Assembly (NCBI GenBank): GCA_035607415.1
Contig: DATNAQ010000056.1
Coordinates: 43,392 to 107,391, forward strand
Length of the DNA: 64,000 nucleotides
Direction: 5' to 3'
From: JAQBQH01 sp035607415
GTDB lineage: Bacteria; Myxococcota_A; Polyangia; Palsa-1104
In this document: positions 26,514 to 33,577 of the stretch, one piece after another
Position numbering within the stretch: the stretch's first letter is position 1
Layout: each line of letters begins with the position of its first letter
The notes under the pieces: model-generated
Told to the model about the DNA's origin: nothing
Databases searched by the model: none
The model's input: the letters and a program-made list of their open reading frames with translations, nothing else
Made by a program: the position numbers and the translations under genes

Positions 26514-27986
26514 ATGTTACGGAGGGCCGCCAAGCCGGAGCCGCCGCGACGCGCCGAGGACGTGCGCCTCTGGCTCGGGGTCCACGATCTATCTCGCATC
26601 GAGTGGACCGCCGCGGTGCAGATTCCGACGGCGGCCGATCGCCGCTACGACGTGCAGCTCGCGATCGAGATCCCGCAGACGACCTTCCCCAGCCACAACG
26701 TCTGGGAGCACCTGCAGATCTTCACGCGCCTGCAGAGCCCGGCCGAAGAAGGGCCGCTCGAGATCGATCGCGAGGATCTCGAGGAGCTGCGGCGCGACAC
26801 GCTCGGCGTCACCCATCGCCTGAAGCGGCTCGGCCAGCGCTTCGAGCGCATCTGCGTGGCGGCGGCGGCGCAGCTGCGCGAGGTGCCCGATCCGCAGCTC
26901 GCCGACACGCTCACCAACCTGGTCACGCAAGCGGTCGAGCTCATCGCCGAGATGCGCGCCGCGCTCGCGGTCGGTGAGAGCGCGCGCCAGGAGGTGCGGC
27001 GCGAATGCGCGCTCGCCGACGAGTTCCTCTCGCACGCGCTCATCGACTTCTTCGCCGGCTGCGAGCACGTCGTCGACGAGACGCTGTTCGGCGACCAGTC
27101 GATGCTCAAGGCCAGCGACACGCCGTGGGGCGAGGCGCTGCGCTGCCTCGTCGCCGAGGGGCTCTCGGAGGAGCTGGTCTACCGGCGGGGGCGCGGCTAC
27201 ATCACGCCGCACGCCGACGGTCACGCCGAGCTCGCCGCCTTCCTCGAGCGTGCCTCGCGGCTGAAGAAGCACTTTCAGGACGTTTTGTACCTCGACGTGC
27301 AGGCCTACTTCGTCGACACGCGCGTGCGCAACTACACCGCCGTCGTCGGCGCCTGCCTGGCGGCGTTCATGTGGCTGTCGTTCACGCTCCTGCCGCTCAA
27401 GCCGAACGCGCGCGCCGGCATCGGCCTCGGCACCTTCGCCGTGCTCTCGGCGATCGCCTATGCGATCAAGGATCGCATCAAGGAGCTGTCGCGCGGCTGG
27501 ATCACGGGCCGCATCATGCGGCTCTACGGGCAGCGGCAGGTGACGCTGCGCCTGCCGCGGCGGCTCGAGGCGGCGCAGCCGGTGCTGCTCGAGACGCGCG
27601 AGACCTTCGACGTCGACTCCGAGCCGTTCGCCGCCAACGACCTGCGCGACCTGCACGGCATCGGCGCGCCCAAGCGCGTGGTGCAGCTCAAGTTCCGCAT
27701 GCGCGCGACGCTGCATCCGGCGCCGGCGCTCGAGCGCGCGCACATCTACAGCATCAAGCACATCTTCCGCTACGACCTGTCGCCGATCTTCGCGCGGCTC
27801 GACAACGCCGTGAAGCAGGTGCCGGTGCTCGACGCGCAACGGCGCGTGCGCTTCGCCGATGCGCCGCGCGAGTATCGCTTCCCGGCGCGCATCGTGTTCA
27901 CCCCCATCGGCGGCGAGACGATCGAGCACCACGCCTACTTGATCGTGTCCAAGCGCGGCATCGAGCGCATCGAGCCACGCGCTTGA
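26514..27986 (+). CDS. Predicted membrane protein with two central helices, unknown function
   Basis: A 490-residue protein I do not recognise. The first about 275 residues are hydrophilic and mostly helical with a strand-rich opening (RLWLGVHDLSRIEWTAAVQI). Two membrane helices follow (VVGACLAAFMWLSFTLLPL and GIGLGTFAVLSAIAYAIK, about 283-325). The last about 150 residues are beta-rich and basic (RQVTLRLPRRLE, KRVVQLKFRMRATLHPAP, IEHHAYLIVSKRGIERIEPRA). Both flanks are probably cytoplasmic, joined by a hairpin in the membrane. There are no Walker, HExxH or other catalytic motifs. It follows the lipoprotein gene by 38 bp. Confidence 0.6.
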   Translation: MLRRAAKPEPPRRAEDVRLWLGVHDLSRIEWTAAVQIPTAADRRYDVQLAIEIPQTTFPSHNVWEHLQIFTRLQSPAEEGPLEIDREDLEELRRDTLGVTHRLKRLGQRFERICVAAAAQLREVPDPQLADTLTNLVTQAVELIAEMRAALAVGESARQEVRRECALADEFLSHALIDFFAGCEHVVDETLFGDQSMLKASDTPWGEALRCLVAEGLSEELVYRRGRGYITPHADGHAELAAFLERASRLKKHFQDVLYLDVQAYFVDTRVRNYTAVVGACLAAFMWLSFTLLPLKPNARAGIGLGTFAVLSAIAYAIKDRIKELSRGWITGRIMRLYGQRQVTLRLPRRLEAAQPVLLETRETFDVDSEPFAANDLRDLHGIGAPKRVVQLKFRMRATLHPAPALERAHIYSIKHIFRYDLSPIFARLDNAVKQVPVLDAQRRVRFADAPREYRFPARIVFTPIGGETIEHHAYLIVSKRGIERIEPRA

Positions 27987-28023
27987 GGCACAGGTGGCCC
28001 CCCGATTGCACTAAGGGTAGGCC

Positions 28024-28215
28024 ATGAGACACCTCCTCTTTGCACTGGCGGTCGCCTCGATGGTGGGTGGGTGCGCGAGCGTGGATCACGAGCGCGCCGA
28101 GCGTCACCATCAATCGGCCAAGAACGAGCTGAAGCACGGCAACGTCGGCAACGCCATCGACGAGCAAAAGGCGTCGAATCGCGCGAAGGACGACGAGCGC
28201 CACGATCGCTTCTAA
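28024..28215 (+). CDS. Small lipoprotein (63 residues)
   Basis: MRHLLFALAVASMVGGC is a lipoprotein signal with the lipid Cys at 17. The mature 47 residues are highly charged and helical (KNELKHGNVGNAIDEQKAS), like a minimal Lpp- or entericidin-type helix. A GGGTAGG ribosome site precedes the ATG. The TAA stop overlaps by 4 bp with the stop of the convergent phosphoesterase gene. The role is unknown. Confidence 0.6.
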   Translation: MRHLLFALAVASMVGGCASVDHERAERHHQSAKNELKHGNVGNAIDEQKASNRAKDDERHDRF

Positions 28216-29012
28216 TATTTACCGGCGAGGCGCTCTTTGGGCGGCAGGATCTCGAGGCAGGTGGTCCACCACCCGGTCTCGATGGTCGCGACGAACTCGG
28301 GCGGTAGATTCTCGCTGCGCATGGCGGCGGCGAGCCGTTGCCAGTCGTAGGCCACCGGCACGAGCTCGGCGTCGAGGCCGCCCGACTCGCGCTCGGTGAC
28401 GACGGCGTACCAGACCTCGCGCCGTCCGTCGTTGGCGGGGCGGCCGATGGCGCCGACGTTGACCACGAGGCGCCCGTCGGCGAGGCGGCGCTGCCACGGG
28501 ATGCCGGTGTGGGTCACGAGCAAGAGGTCGCACTCGTGCGCGGTCATCATGCGCGCGAGGAAGGCGTCGGGCGACGTCGACTCCCAGAGAAACTCGTTCA
28601 CGCGTCGCGGCGAGCCGTGCGCGGCGAGCACGCGCCGGCCGCCCCAGGTCGCGCGTAGCGACGGCGGCAGCGCGCGCAGCCAGGGATGCCACGACGGCGA
28701 CGTGCGCGCGCGCGTGTAGTCGTAGGAGAGCTGCGCGTAGTGGTTGTCGCGCGGATCGGTGTAGCCGCAGCCGCAGTCGGCGAGATCGTGGCCGATCGAG
28801 TGGTCGTAGTTGCCCTGCATGACGACGACGCCGCGATCGCGCAGGATGGGGAACACGCGATCCGGATGCGGCCCGAAGCCGCCGAGATCGCCGAGGCACC
28901 AGACGTCGGTGCAGCCGCGGCGCCGGGCGTCGTCGAGCGTGGCCTCGAGGGCGAGCCAGTTGTTGTAGACGCCGCCGATGACCGCGTGGATGGCGGGCTT
29001 CAGGTGCGGCAC
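28212..29012 (-). CDS. Metallophosphoesterase-fold protein with an atypical first metal motif
   Basis: A 266-residue protein of the calcineurin-like phosphoesterase fold. The later motifs are present: GDLGGFGPHPDR, GNYDH, AAHGSPRRVNEF and the THTG block. However, the first strand reads AIHAVIGGVYNNWLALEA, so the usual metal-binding D-x-H (normally DIHGN at this point) is missing and replaced by G-x-Y. CGCGYTDPRDNHYAQ is an extra conserved-looking Cys insert. It may bind one metal, or act on an unusual substrate. It follows and overlaps the radical SAM gene (13 bp), so the two are one unit. The GTG at 29012 is preferred, with GAGGGG before it; the GTG at 29042 is an alternative. Confidence 0.75.
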   Translation of the reverse strand: MPHLKPAIHAVIGGVYNNWLALEATLDDARRRGCTDVWCLGDLGGFGPHPDRVFPILRDRGVVVMQGNYDHSIGHDLADCGCGYTDPRDNHYAQLSYDYTRARTSPSWHPWLRALPPSLRATWGGRRVLAAHGSPRRVNEFLWESTSPDAFLARMMTAHECDLLLVTHTGIPWQRRLADGRLVVNVGAIGRPANDGRREVWYAVVTERESGGLDAELVPVAYDWQRLAAAMRSENLPPEFVATIETGWWTTCLEILPPKERLAGKY

Positions 29013-29932
29013 GTGAGCCCCTCGACGACGCAGGTCTTGCACGCGCTCCAGCGCAGGCGGATCGGGCCGAGCGCGCCGGCGAGCGTATCGGCAAGCGCGG
29101 CGCCCGGCGCGTCGAGGAGGATGGGGCAGGTCATCACGCCGTGCGCGGTCACCAGGCGCGACGAGCTGCAGACGATCGCCTCCTGCGCCTCGGGCGTGAG
29201 CGTCAGGTCCGCGAGGGCGGCGACGTCGGAGTCGGAGTATCCGGCCGTGCGCGTCGGCTCGCGTCCGATGCGGAGCAGCGGCAAGAACTTGAGGCGCGGC
29301 TGCGCGAGGCCGAGGCTGCGCGCGAAGTCGAAGAAGGCGGCGCGCGCGTCGGCGGCGGCGAGCCCGGCGCGATGCTCGACGACGGTGATGGCCGGCGACA
29401 GGCCGACGGCGGCGAGCGCGCGCAGCCCGTCGACGATGCGATGGAAGGTGCCCTTGCCGCGCACCGGATCGTTTTCGTCGGCGCTCATGCCGTCGAGCGA
29501 GACGCGCAGATCGAACGAGTAGCGCGCGCGATCGAAGGCGCGGCGCGCGCGGGCGGCGGCATCGCCGTCGAGATAGAGCCCGTTGGTTAGCACGGTGAGC
29601 GGGCCGCGCGCGAGCGTGTCGTCGACGAGCGGCCAGAAGTCGGGGTGCATCATCGGCTCGCCGCCGGTGAAGTAGTAGTCGCGCGCGCCGAGCCGCTCGG
29701 CCTCGTCGAGAAAGCGGCGCACCTGCGCGGCGTCCATCATCGGCACGCGCCTCTCCTCGGGGCCGCAGCTGATGAAGCAGTGGCGGCAGGCGATGTTGCA
29801 GACGGTGCCGGTGAGCTGGAACCAGACGGTGTCGAGCGCGCTCAGCGGCACCTCGGGCGCCCGCGCCGCGTCGAGGATGGGCAAGAGCGGCAGGACGGGA
29901 AGGCGAGAGCTCACGGGATTCGAGAATAACAC
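29000..29932 (-). CDS. Radical SAM enzyme with C-terminal cysteine cluster
   Basis: A 310-residue radical SAM protein. The [4Fe-4S] site is C45-x3-C49-x2-C52 (CNIACRHC), followed by an ISCG and the SAM-binding YYFTGGEPM and LTNGLYL segments. The C-terminal about 70 residues add cysteines at IVCSSS, MTCPIL and CKTCVVEGLTC, enough for a SPASM-like auxiliary cluster. This composition is typical of enzymes that modify peptides or assemble small molecules, and the product is unknown. It is co-transcribed with the metallophosphoesterase-like gene. The GTG at 29932 is supported by a -10-like TAACAC placed 7 nt upstream, overlapping the divergent gene's promoter. Confidence 0.85.
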   Translation of the reverse strand: MLFSNPVSSRLPVLPLLPILDAARAPEVPLSALDTVWFQLTGTVCNIACRHCFISCGPEERRVPMMDAAQVRRFLDEAERLGARDYYFTGGEPMMHPDFWPLVDDTLARGPLTVLTNGLYLDGDAAARARRAFDRARYSFDLRVSLDGMSADENDPVRGKGTFHRIVDGLRALAAVGLSPAITVVEHRAGLAAADARAAFFDFARSLGLAQPRLKFLPLLRIGREPTRTAGYSDSDVAALADLTLTPEAQEAIVCSSSRLVTAHGVMTCPILLDAPGAALADTLAGALGPIRLRWSACKTCVVEGLTCRT

Positions 29933-29949
29933 CGTGCTAGTGTTACGCC
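29933..29949. promoter_or_regulatory. 17-bp bidirectional leaderless promoter
   Basis: Rightward, an extended -10 TGC-TAGTGT (-10 at 29938-29943) ends 6 nt before the ATG at 29950. Leftward, TAACAC (29945-29940, minus strand) ends 7 nt before the GTG at 29932. The two -10 boxes overlap on opposite strands, so only one polymerase can load at a time. Confidence 0.45.
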
Positions 29950-30495
29950 ATGGCGAGGCGCGCCATCGTAGCGCTTTGGATCGTGTGCGCAGCGGCGATC
30001 GCGTGGGTGTGGCTGCGCCCGATGCACGAGGGCACGCTGCCGCCGCCGGTGGTGCGCGCGCCGCGCCAGGCGCGGGCGGCGATGGATCCGCGGCACGCGG
30101 CGGTGGCGCAGCCGGAGGACGAGCCGGTGGCCGAGGAGCCGGCGGCGCAGCCGGTGCAGGCAGGACCGCCCGAGCAGCTCAACCGGCACGACCTCGAGAG
30201 CGCGATCGATCGCTACCGTTCGAAGGTGATGGCGTGCAAGAGCGTCGAGCAATACAACGGCTTTCTGACGGTGAAGCTGGTCATCGAGCGCAACGGGTCG
30301 GTGCGCTCGACGTCGGTGATGCCGCCGCTCGACAAGACGCTCACCGCCGACTGCGTGAAGCACGCGCTCCACGGGATCTCGTTTCCGCGCTTTCGCGGCA
30401 CGTACATCCCGCAGATCGAGTGGACCTATCCGTTCCTGTTCGGTGAGCCGGCGACGGCGCAGCAGCAGCCGTTGCAGTTGCCGCAGGCGAAGTAG
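29950..30495 (+). CDS. AgmX/PglI-like (TonB C-terminal-like) envelope protein
   Basis: A 181-residue protein with an N-terminal anchor (IVALWIVCAAAIAWVW), a Pro/Ala/Glu linker (about 30-75) and a compact C-terminal domain (about 80-170). In that domain CKSVEQYNGFLTVKLVIERNGSV and LTADCVKHALHGISFP match the AgmX/PglI-type domain found in gliding and envelope proteins of myxobacteria, with two conserved cysteines (in MACKS and ADCVK) likely forming a disulfide. The role is probably structural in an envelope complex. Its stop abuts the stop of the convergent TPR gene without a spare base. Confidence 0.75.
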   Translation: MARRAIVALWIVCAAAIAWVWLRPMHEGTLPPPVVRAPRQARAAMDPRHAAVAQPEDEPVAEEPAAQPVQAGPPEQLNRHDLESAIDRYRSKVMACKSVEQYNGFLTVKLVIERNGSVRSTSVMPPLDKTLTADCVKHALHGISFPRFRGTYIPQIEWTYPFLFGEPATAQQQPLQLPQAK

Positions 30496-30912
30496 TCAGC
30501 GCGCGTCGTCGTCGAAGATGGCGATGCGCTGCGCGAGCAGGCGATCGGTGAGGCGATCGATCTCGCCCTCGACGTACGAGGCGCGGAGGCCGCTCGGGAC
30601 CTGGTCGAGGTAGCTTTTGTAGAGCTCGATCGCCGAGAACAGGTCGTTCTCGTGGACATAGGCGCGCGCCAGGAAGACGAGCGTGAGCGGCTCGCCATCG
30701 AGCTCGTAGCTGGTCTTGAAGTTCGCGATGGCGGTGGCGTAGTCGTTGACCGTGATGGCGCGGCGCGCGATGCGCAGGTGCGCGGCGGCGTCGGCACAGG
30801 TCGGATCGTCGGAGACGACGCTGTCGACGCCGGAGCCGGCGGCGCGCGCCGTCGCGGGCACGACGAGGGGAGCGGCGAGCACGAGGAGCGCGGCCAGCCG
30901 GCGGTACCACAT
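30496..30912 (-). CDS. Exported TPR-like protein
   Basis: A 138-residue secreted protein. The signal peptide is MWYRRLAALLVLAAPLVVP with cleavage after ATARA. The mature part has two to three TPR-like helix pairs (DYATAIANFKTSYELDGEPL, DLFSAIELYKSYLDQVPSG), the kind used for scaffolding in the periplasm. No catalytic motif is visible. The start codon lies beside the left arm of the palindromic gap 30924-31168, which may be its leader. Function unknown. Confidence 0.75.
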   Translation of the reverse strand: MWYRRLAALLVLAAPLVVPATARAAGSGVDSVVSDDPTCADAAAHLRIARRAITVNDYATAIANFKTSYELDGEPLTLVFLARAYVHENDLFSAIELYKSYLDQVPSGLRASYVEGEIDRLTDRLLAQRIAIFDDDAR

Positions 30913-30923
30913 GCGTTCAGTGT

Positions 30924-31168
30924 AGCGCGCTAGCGCTTCGCCGCAGTGAATTTGTCTGGTTGCCGATCCGGCCTTTCAAGGCGCCCAAGGCGTCGTCGGC
31001 CGGCAGTCCGGCCGTCAGCGGGAGGGAGGCTCGGCGGGCTCTGCCCGACGAGGGAGGCGGCACGCCTCCTGGATCGATGCGCAGTACCTCGCCGCGACGT
31101 GCGAATACGTCGGCGGGTTGTGAACCGAAACGAACCGATCGAAACCACTGCGGCGAGGTACTAGCGCG
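30924..31168 (-). repeat. Palindromic leader/terminator region with two competing stems
   Basis: This gap (30913-31160) lies downstream of sctJ and upstream of the TPR gene, both on the minus strand. The right arm 31146-31168 can pair either with 30926-30948 (CGCGCTAG and CGCCGCAGTG blocks) or with 31084-31095 (12 bp perfect, GTACCTCGCCGC to 31150-31161). Between them are three hairpins: 30997-31014 (7-bp stem), 31030-31052 (about 10 bp with one mismatch) and 31053-31069 (GGAGGC/GCCTCC). The right arm includes the sctJ stop codon. No gene is credible here. Confidence 0.6.
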
Positions 31169-31931
31169 GTGGCGTCGAACGCTCGAGGTCGCGGACGCGG
31201 CGGCGCAGCTGCCCGAGGCGCAGCGCGGCGAAGACCAGGCCGAGCGAGAGCAGGAGGATCACCACCAGGCCCGACGTCGCCAGCGCGGCCGTGAGCGTGC
31301 GCGACTCGCGGGCGACGCGCAGCGGGCCGACGTGATCGTAGGGCGGCGAGCTGTTGTCGATCGACGCCGGCGCCAGCACCACGCCGACGTCGGCGGTGGC
31401 CAGCCCGTGCACGGCGCCGGCCACGAGCCGCTTGATGTCGGCGTCGGCGAGCGAGAGCGCGTGGCTGGTCTTGAGCAGCACCGACGCGGTCGGGCGTGCG
31501 TGCGCGCTGTCGCCGACCAGCGGCTCTTCGGGCGGCAGCGCGAGGTGCACGCGCGCCGAGACGACGCCGGGGATCTCTTCGAGCGAGCGCTCGAGCTCGA
31601 CGCCGAGCGCGGCCTCGAAGCGCGCGCGATCCTCGACGGGCGAGGGCAGGAGCGTCGACGAGGCGAAGGTGTCCGAGAGCCCGCGCAGGGCGCGGCGCGG
31701 CAGATCGCGCGCTTCGAGCAGCGAAAAGGCGCGGCCCGACTCGGCGCGCGGCACGACGATCTTGTAGGCGTTGGCGTTGCCGTCCTCGCCGACTTTGTCG
31801 GCTGCGATGCCCGCCGCCTCGAGCACCGAGGCGACCTCGTTGGCCTGGCGCTCGTCGAGGCCGTGCTCGAGCTCGACGCCGCAGCCGGCCACGAGGAGCG
31901 CCGACAGCGTCGCGAGGAGAAACTGGCGCAT
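31161..31931 (-). CDS. sctJ: Type III secretion inner-membrane ring lipoprotein SctJ, orphan
   Basis: A 256-residue YscJ/PrgK/HrcJ homologue. The lipoprotein signal is MRQFLLATLSALLVAGC. Ring-building motif 1 is ELEHGLDERQANEVASVLEAAGI. Ring-building motif 2 contains LPSPVEDRARFEAALGVELE, PGVVSARVHLALPPE and ASVLLKTSHALSLADADI. A membrane helix near 222-246 (SGLVVILLLSLGLVFAALRL) is followed by a basic tail. In type III systems it forms the periplasmic inner-membrane ring with SctD. No other type III or flagellar structural gene is near, only a FliA-like sigma factor 460 bp upstream across a cytochrome gene. It may belong to a split type III-like apparatus elsewhere or be a relic; the frame is intact. 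Confidence 0.9.
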   Translation of the reverse strand: MRQFLLATLSALLVAGCGVELEHGLDERQANEVASVLEAAGIAADKVGEDGNANAYKIVVPRAESGRAFSLLEARDLPRRALRGLSDTFASSTLLPSPVEDRARFEAALGVELERSLEEIPGVVSARVHLALPPEEPLVGDSAHARPTASVLLKTSHALSLADADIKRLVAGAVHGLATADVGVVLAPASIDNSSPPYDHVGPLRVARESRTLTAALATSGLVVILLLSLGLVFAALRLGQLRRRVRDLERSTPPR

Positions 31932-31999
31932 TGAAGAGGATTCTAATATCGGATTGAATGTTCCGCTGCTGGTTTCGTCGTTTACATAAGGAGTTCGAT

Positions 32000-32377
32000 A
32001 TGCGCGCGATGCGATGGCTGGTGGTCACTGTTCTCGTCGGTGGAGCGAGCCTCGGGGGCGGGGTGGCGCGGGCGGAGTTCAAGAACCTGCAGGTCCTTCC
32101 CAAGAATATGAGCAAGGACGACCTCAAGGCATACATGAAGGCGCAATCGAAGGCGCTCGGCGTCGAGTGCGATTACTGCCACGACGTGCCCGACATGGCC
32201 TCGGACAAGAACGAGAAGAAGCTGATCGCGCGCAAGATGATCCAGATGACGAACGACATCAACGACCGGTGGCTCAAGGGCATCAAGGACGCCGAGAAGA
32301 ACAAGGTCGGCTGCGGCACCTGCCATCAGGGCAAGGAGCAGCCGCCGAAGTGGACGCCGGCGCCGGACAAGAAGTAA
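32000..32377 (+). CDS. Periplasmic di-haem c-type cytochrome, reaction-centre-cytochrome-like
   Basis: A 125-residue secreted protein with a signal peptide (LVVTVLVGGASLGGGVARA, cleavage near 25). Two haem-binding sites are present: C57-DY-C-H61 and C105-GT-C-H109. The surrounding pattern (LKAYMKAQSKALGVECDYCH, KLIARKMIQMTNDIN) matches the small proteins carrying the domain of the photosynthetic reaction-centre cytochrome c subunit (PF02276) that occur in non-phototrophs; M80 or M83 is a likely axial ligand. It should carry electrons in the periplasm. An AAGGAG Shine-Dalgarno (31988-31993) lies 6 nt before the ATG, an unusually strong site here. It diverges from sctJ and converges on the sigma gene. 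Confidence 0.9.
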   Translation: MRAMRWLVVTVLVGGASLGGGVARAEFKNLQVLPKNMSKDDLKAYMKAQSKALGVECDYCHDVPDMASDKNEKKLIARKMIQMTNDINDRWLKGIKDAEKNKVGCGTCHQGKEQPPKWTPAPDKK

Positions 32378-32394
32378 CGAAGAAACGAGCCGGG

Positions 32395-33141
32395 TCAGCG
32401 GCGCGCGCGTGGCTTGGCGCGGGTACGCAATCGGCCCTCGGGGCTGACCTGGTGCTTGAGCGCGTCTTTGAGCAGCTCGATGGCGCGCGAGTGCAGCCGC
32501 GACGACCACGACTTCGACAGCCCCATGATCTTGCCCGCCTCTTCGAGCGGGCGATCCTCGAAATAGTAGAGCTGTAGGAGGCGCCGCTCCTTGTCGGGCA
32601 GCGTCTTGAGCGCCGCCTCGATGGCGACGTCGCGCTCCCTGTCCTCGACGTCGAGCTGCGGCGTGGCGGTGGTGCCGGTGGCGGTGTCGCCGCGATCGCG
32701 CTGGCCCTCCATCGTGGTCACGAAGATGGCGGCCACGCCGCCGAGGGCCTCGGCCACCTGGCGCACTTCGTCCTCGACGTTGACCACCGACGGCAGCTCG
32801 GCGCCGGCGCCGGCCTCGCGCTCGGTCAGGTTCGACAGGTAGGCCGCGGCGCGCTCCTCGAAGCGCAGGCGGGCGTACTCGTGGCGGGGGAGCCAGCCCA
32901 TGTTGCGCAGGCCGTCGAACATGGCGCCGCGCACGCGGTAGTAGGCGAAGGTCTGAAAGGTCACGCCGTGCTTGCGGTCGTAGCGCTCGGCGGCCTCGAG
33001 CAGGCCCTGCATCCCATAATTGTAGAGATCGTCGAATTCGATCTCGCGCGGCAGCTGATCCTTGATTTTGCCGGCGATCGAGCGCACGAACGGGACGTTG
33101 GCGTCCACGAGCTTCTGCCGATCGCGCTCCGACAGACGCAT
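32395..33141 (-). CDS. FliA/WhiG-family (sigma-28-like) RNA polymerase sigma factor
   Basis: A 248-residue group 3 sigma factor. Region 2 is well preserved (EFDDLYNYGMQGLLEAAERY, GVTFQTFAYYRVRGAMFDGL, then RNMGWLPR). Region 3 is degenerate with a Thr/Gly-rich insert (about 150-165). Region 4 has the helix-turn-helix LEEAGKIMGLSKSWSSRLHS. It ends in an Arg/Lys-rich tail. It belongs to the FliA/WhiG group that drives flagellar, chemotaxis or developmental genes. No flagellar gene or anti-sigma FlgM is nearby. With sctJ 460 bp away, control of a type III-like apparatus is possible but unsupported beyond proximity. Confidence 0.9.
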   Translation of the reverse strand: MRLSERDRQKLVDANVPFVRSIAGKIKDQLPREIEFDDLYNYGMQGLLEAAERYDRKHGVTFQTFAYYRVRGAMFDGLRNMGWLPRHEYARLRFEERAAAYLSNLTEREAGAGAELPSVVNVEDEVRQVAEALGGVAAIFVTTMEGQRDRGDTATGTTATPQLDVEDRERDVAIEAALKTLPDKERRLLQLYYFEDRPLEEAGKIMGLSKSWSSRLHSRAIELLKDALKHQVSPEGRLRTRAKPRARR

Positions 33142-33199
33142 CTGCCGCCGAGGCTAACAAGCCATGCTAGGCTTTGGCAAATGGCGAAGGCTTCGGTAA

Positions 33200-33577
33200 A
33201 TGGCAAAAGATTATAAATGCCCGGCGTGCCAGAACAACGTCGACCGCGCGGCGACGGTGTGCAGCAACCCGGTGTGCCGCGCCGACCTCGCGTTCTGCTC
33301 GCACTGCTTCGACGTCACCACCTACACGCTCGCCGAAAAGGGCGAGGGGCGCTTCGCGCGCGACAAGTGGAAGTGCGGTCGCTGCGAGCGCGTGGGCGTC
33401 AAGTGCCTCAACTGGCTCGCCGGCGGTTACTGCAACGGCCTGGCGCGCGCCAGCGAAGGCAAGCTCGGCAAGCCGTTGTGCGCGAACTGCAACAGCCGCG
33501 TGGGTGAGGTCGGGCGCACCGTGATCGGCTGGTCGCTCGTGGGCGCGTTCGGCGGCATCCTGAAGCCGAAGAAGTAA
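33200..33577 (+). CDS. Multi-zinc-ribbon protein, unknown function
   Basis: A 125-residue protein with five C-x-x-C or C-x4-C pairs (CPAC, CSNPVC, CSHC, CGRC, CANC) plus extra cysteines (GVKCLNW, GGYCNGL), so two or three zinc ribbons are likely. The end GWSLVGAFGGILKPKK is short and basic. It has no family name I can give; it could be an RNA- or protein-binding adaptor. Its stop overlaps the start of the homoserine-kinase gene (TAATG), a sign of coupled synthesis. Upstream, a 16-bp near-repeat (GGCTTTGGCAAATGGC, then GGCTTCGGTAAATGGC) places two ATGs, and the second at 33200 is the right frame. Confidence 0.6.
   Translation: MAKDYKCPACQNNVDRAATVCSNPVCRADLAFCSHCFDVTTYTLAEKGEGRFARDKWKCGRCERVGVKCLNWLAGGYCNGLARASEGKLGKPLCANCNSRVGEVGRTVIGWSLVGAFGGILKPKK

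Noticed and set aside
30946..31164. 72-codon open frame in the palindromic gap
   Set aside because: No ribosome site, Arg-rich, and covered by hairpins.
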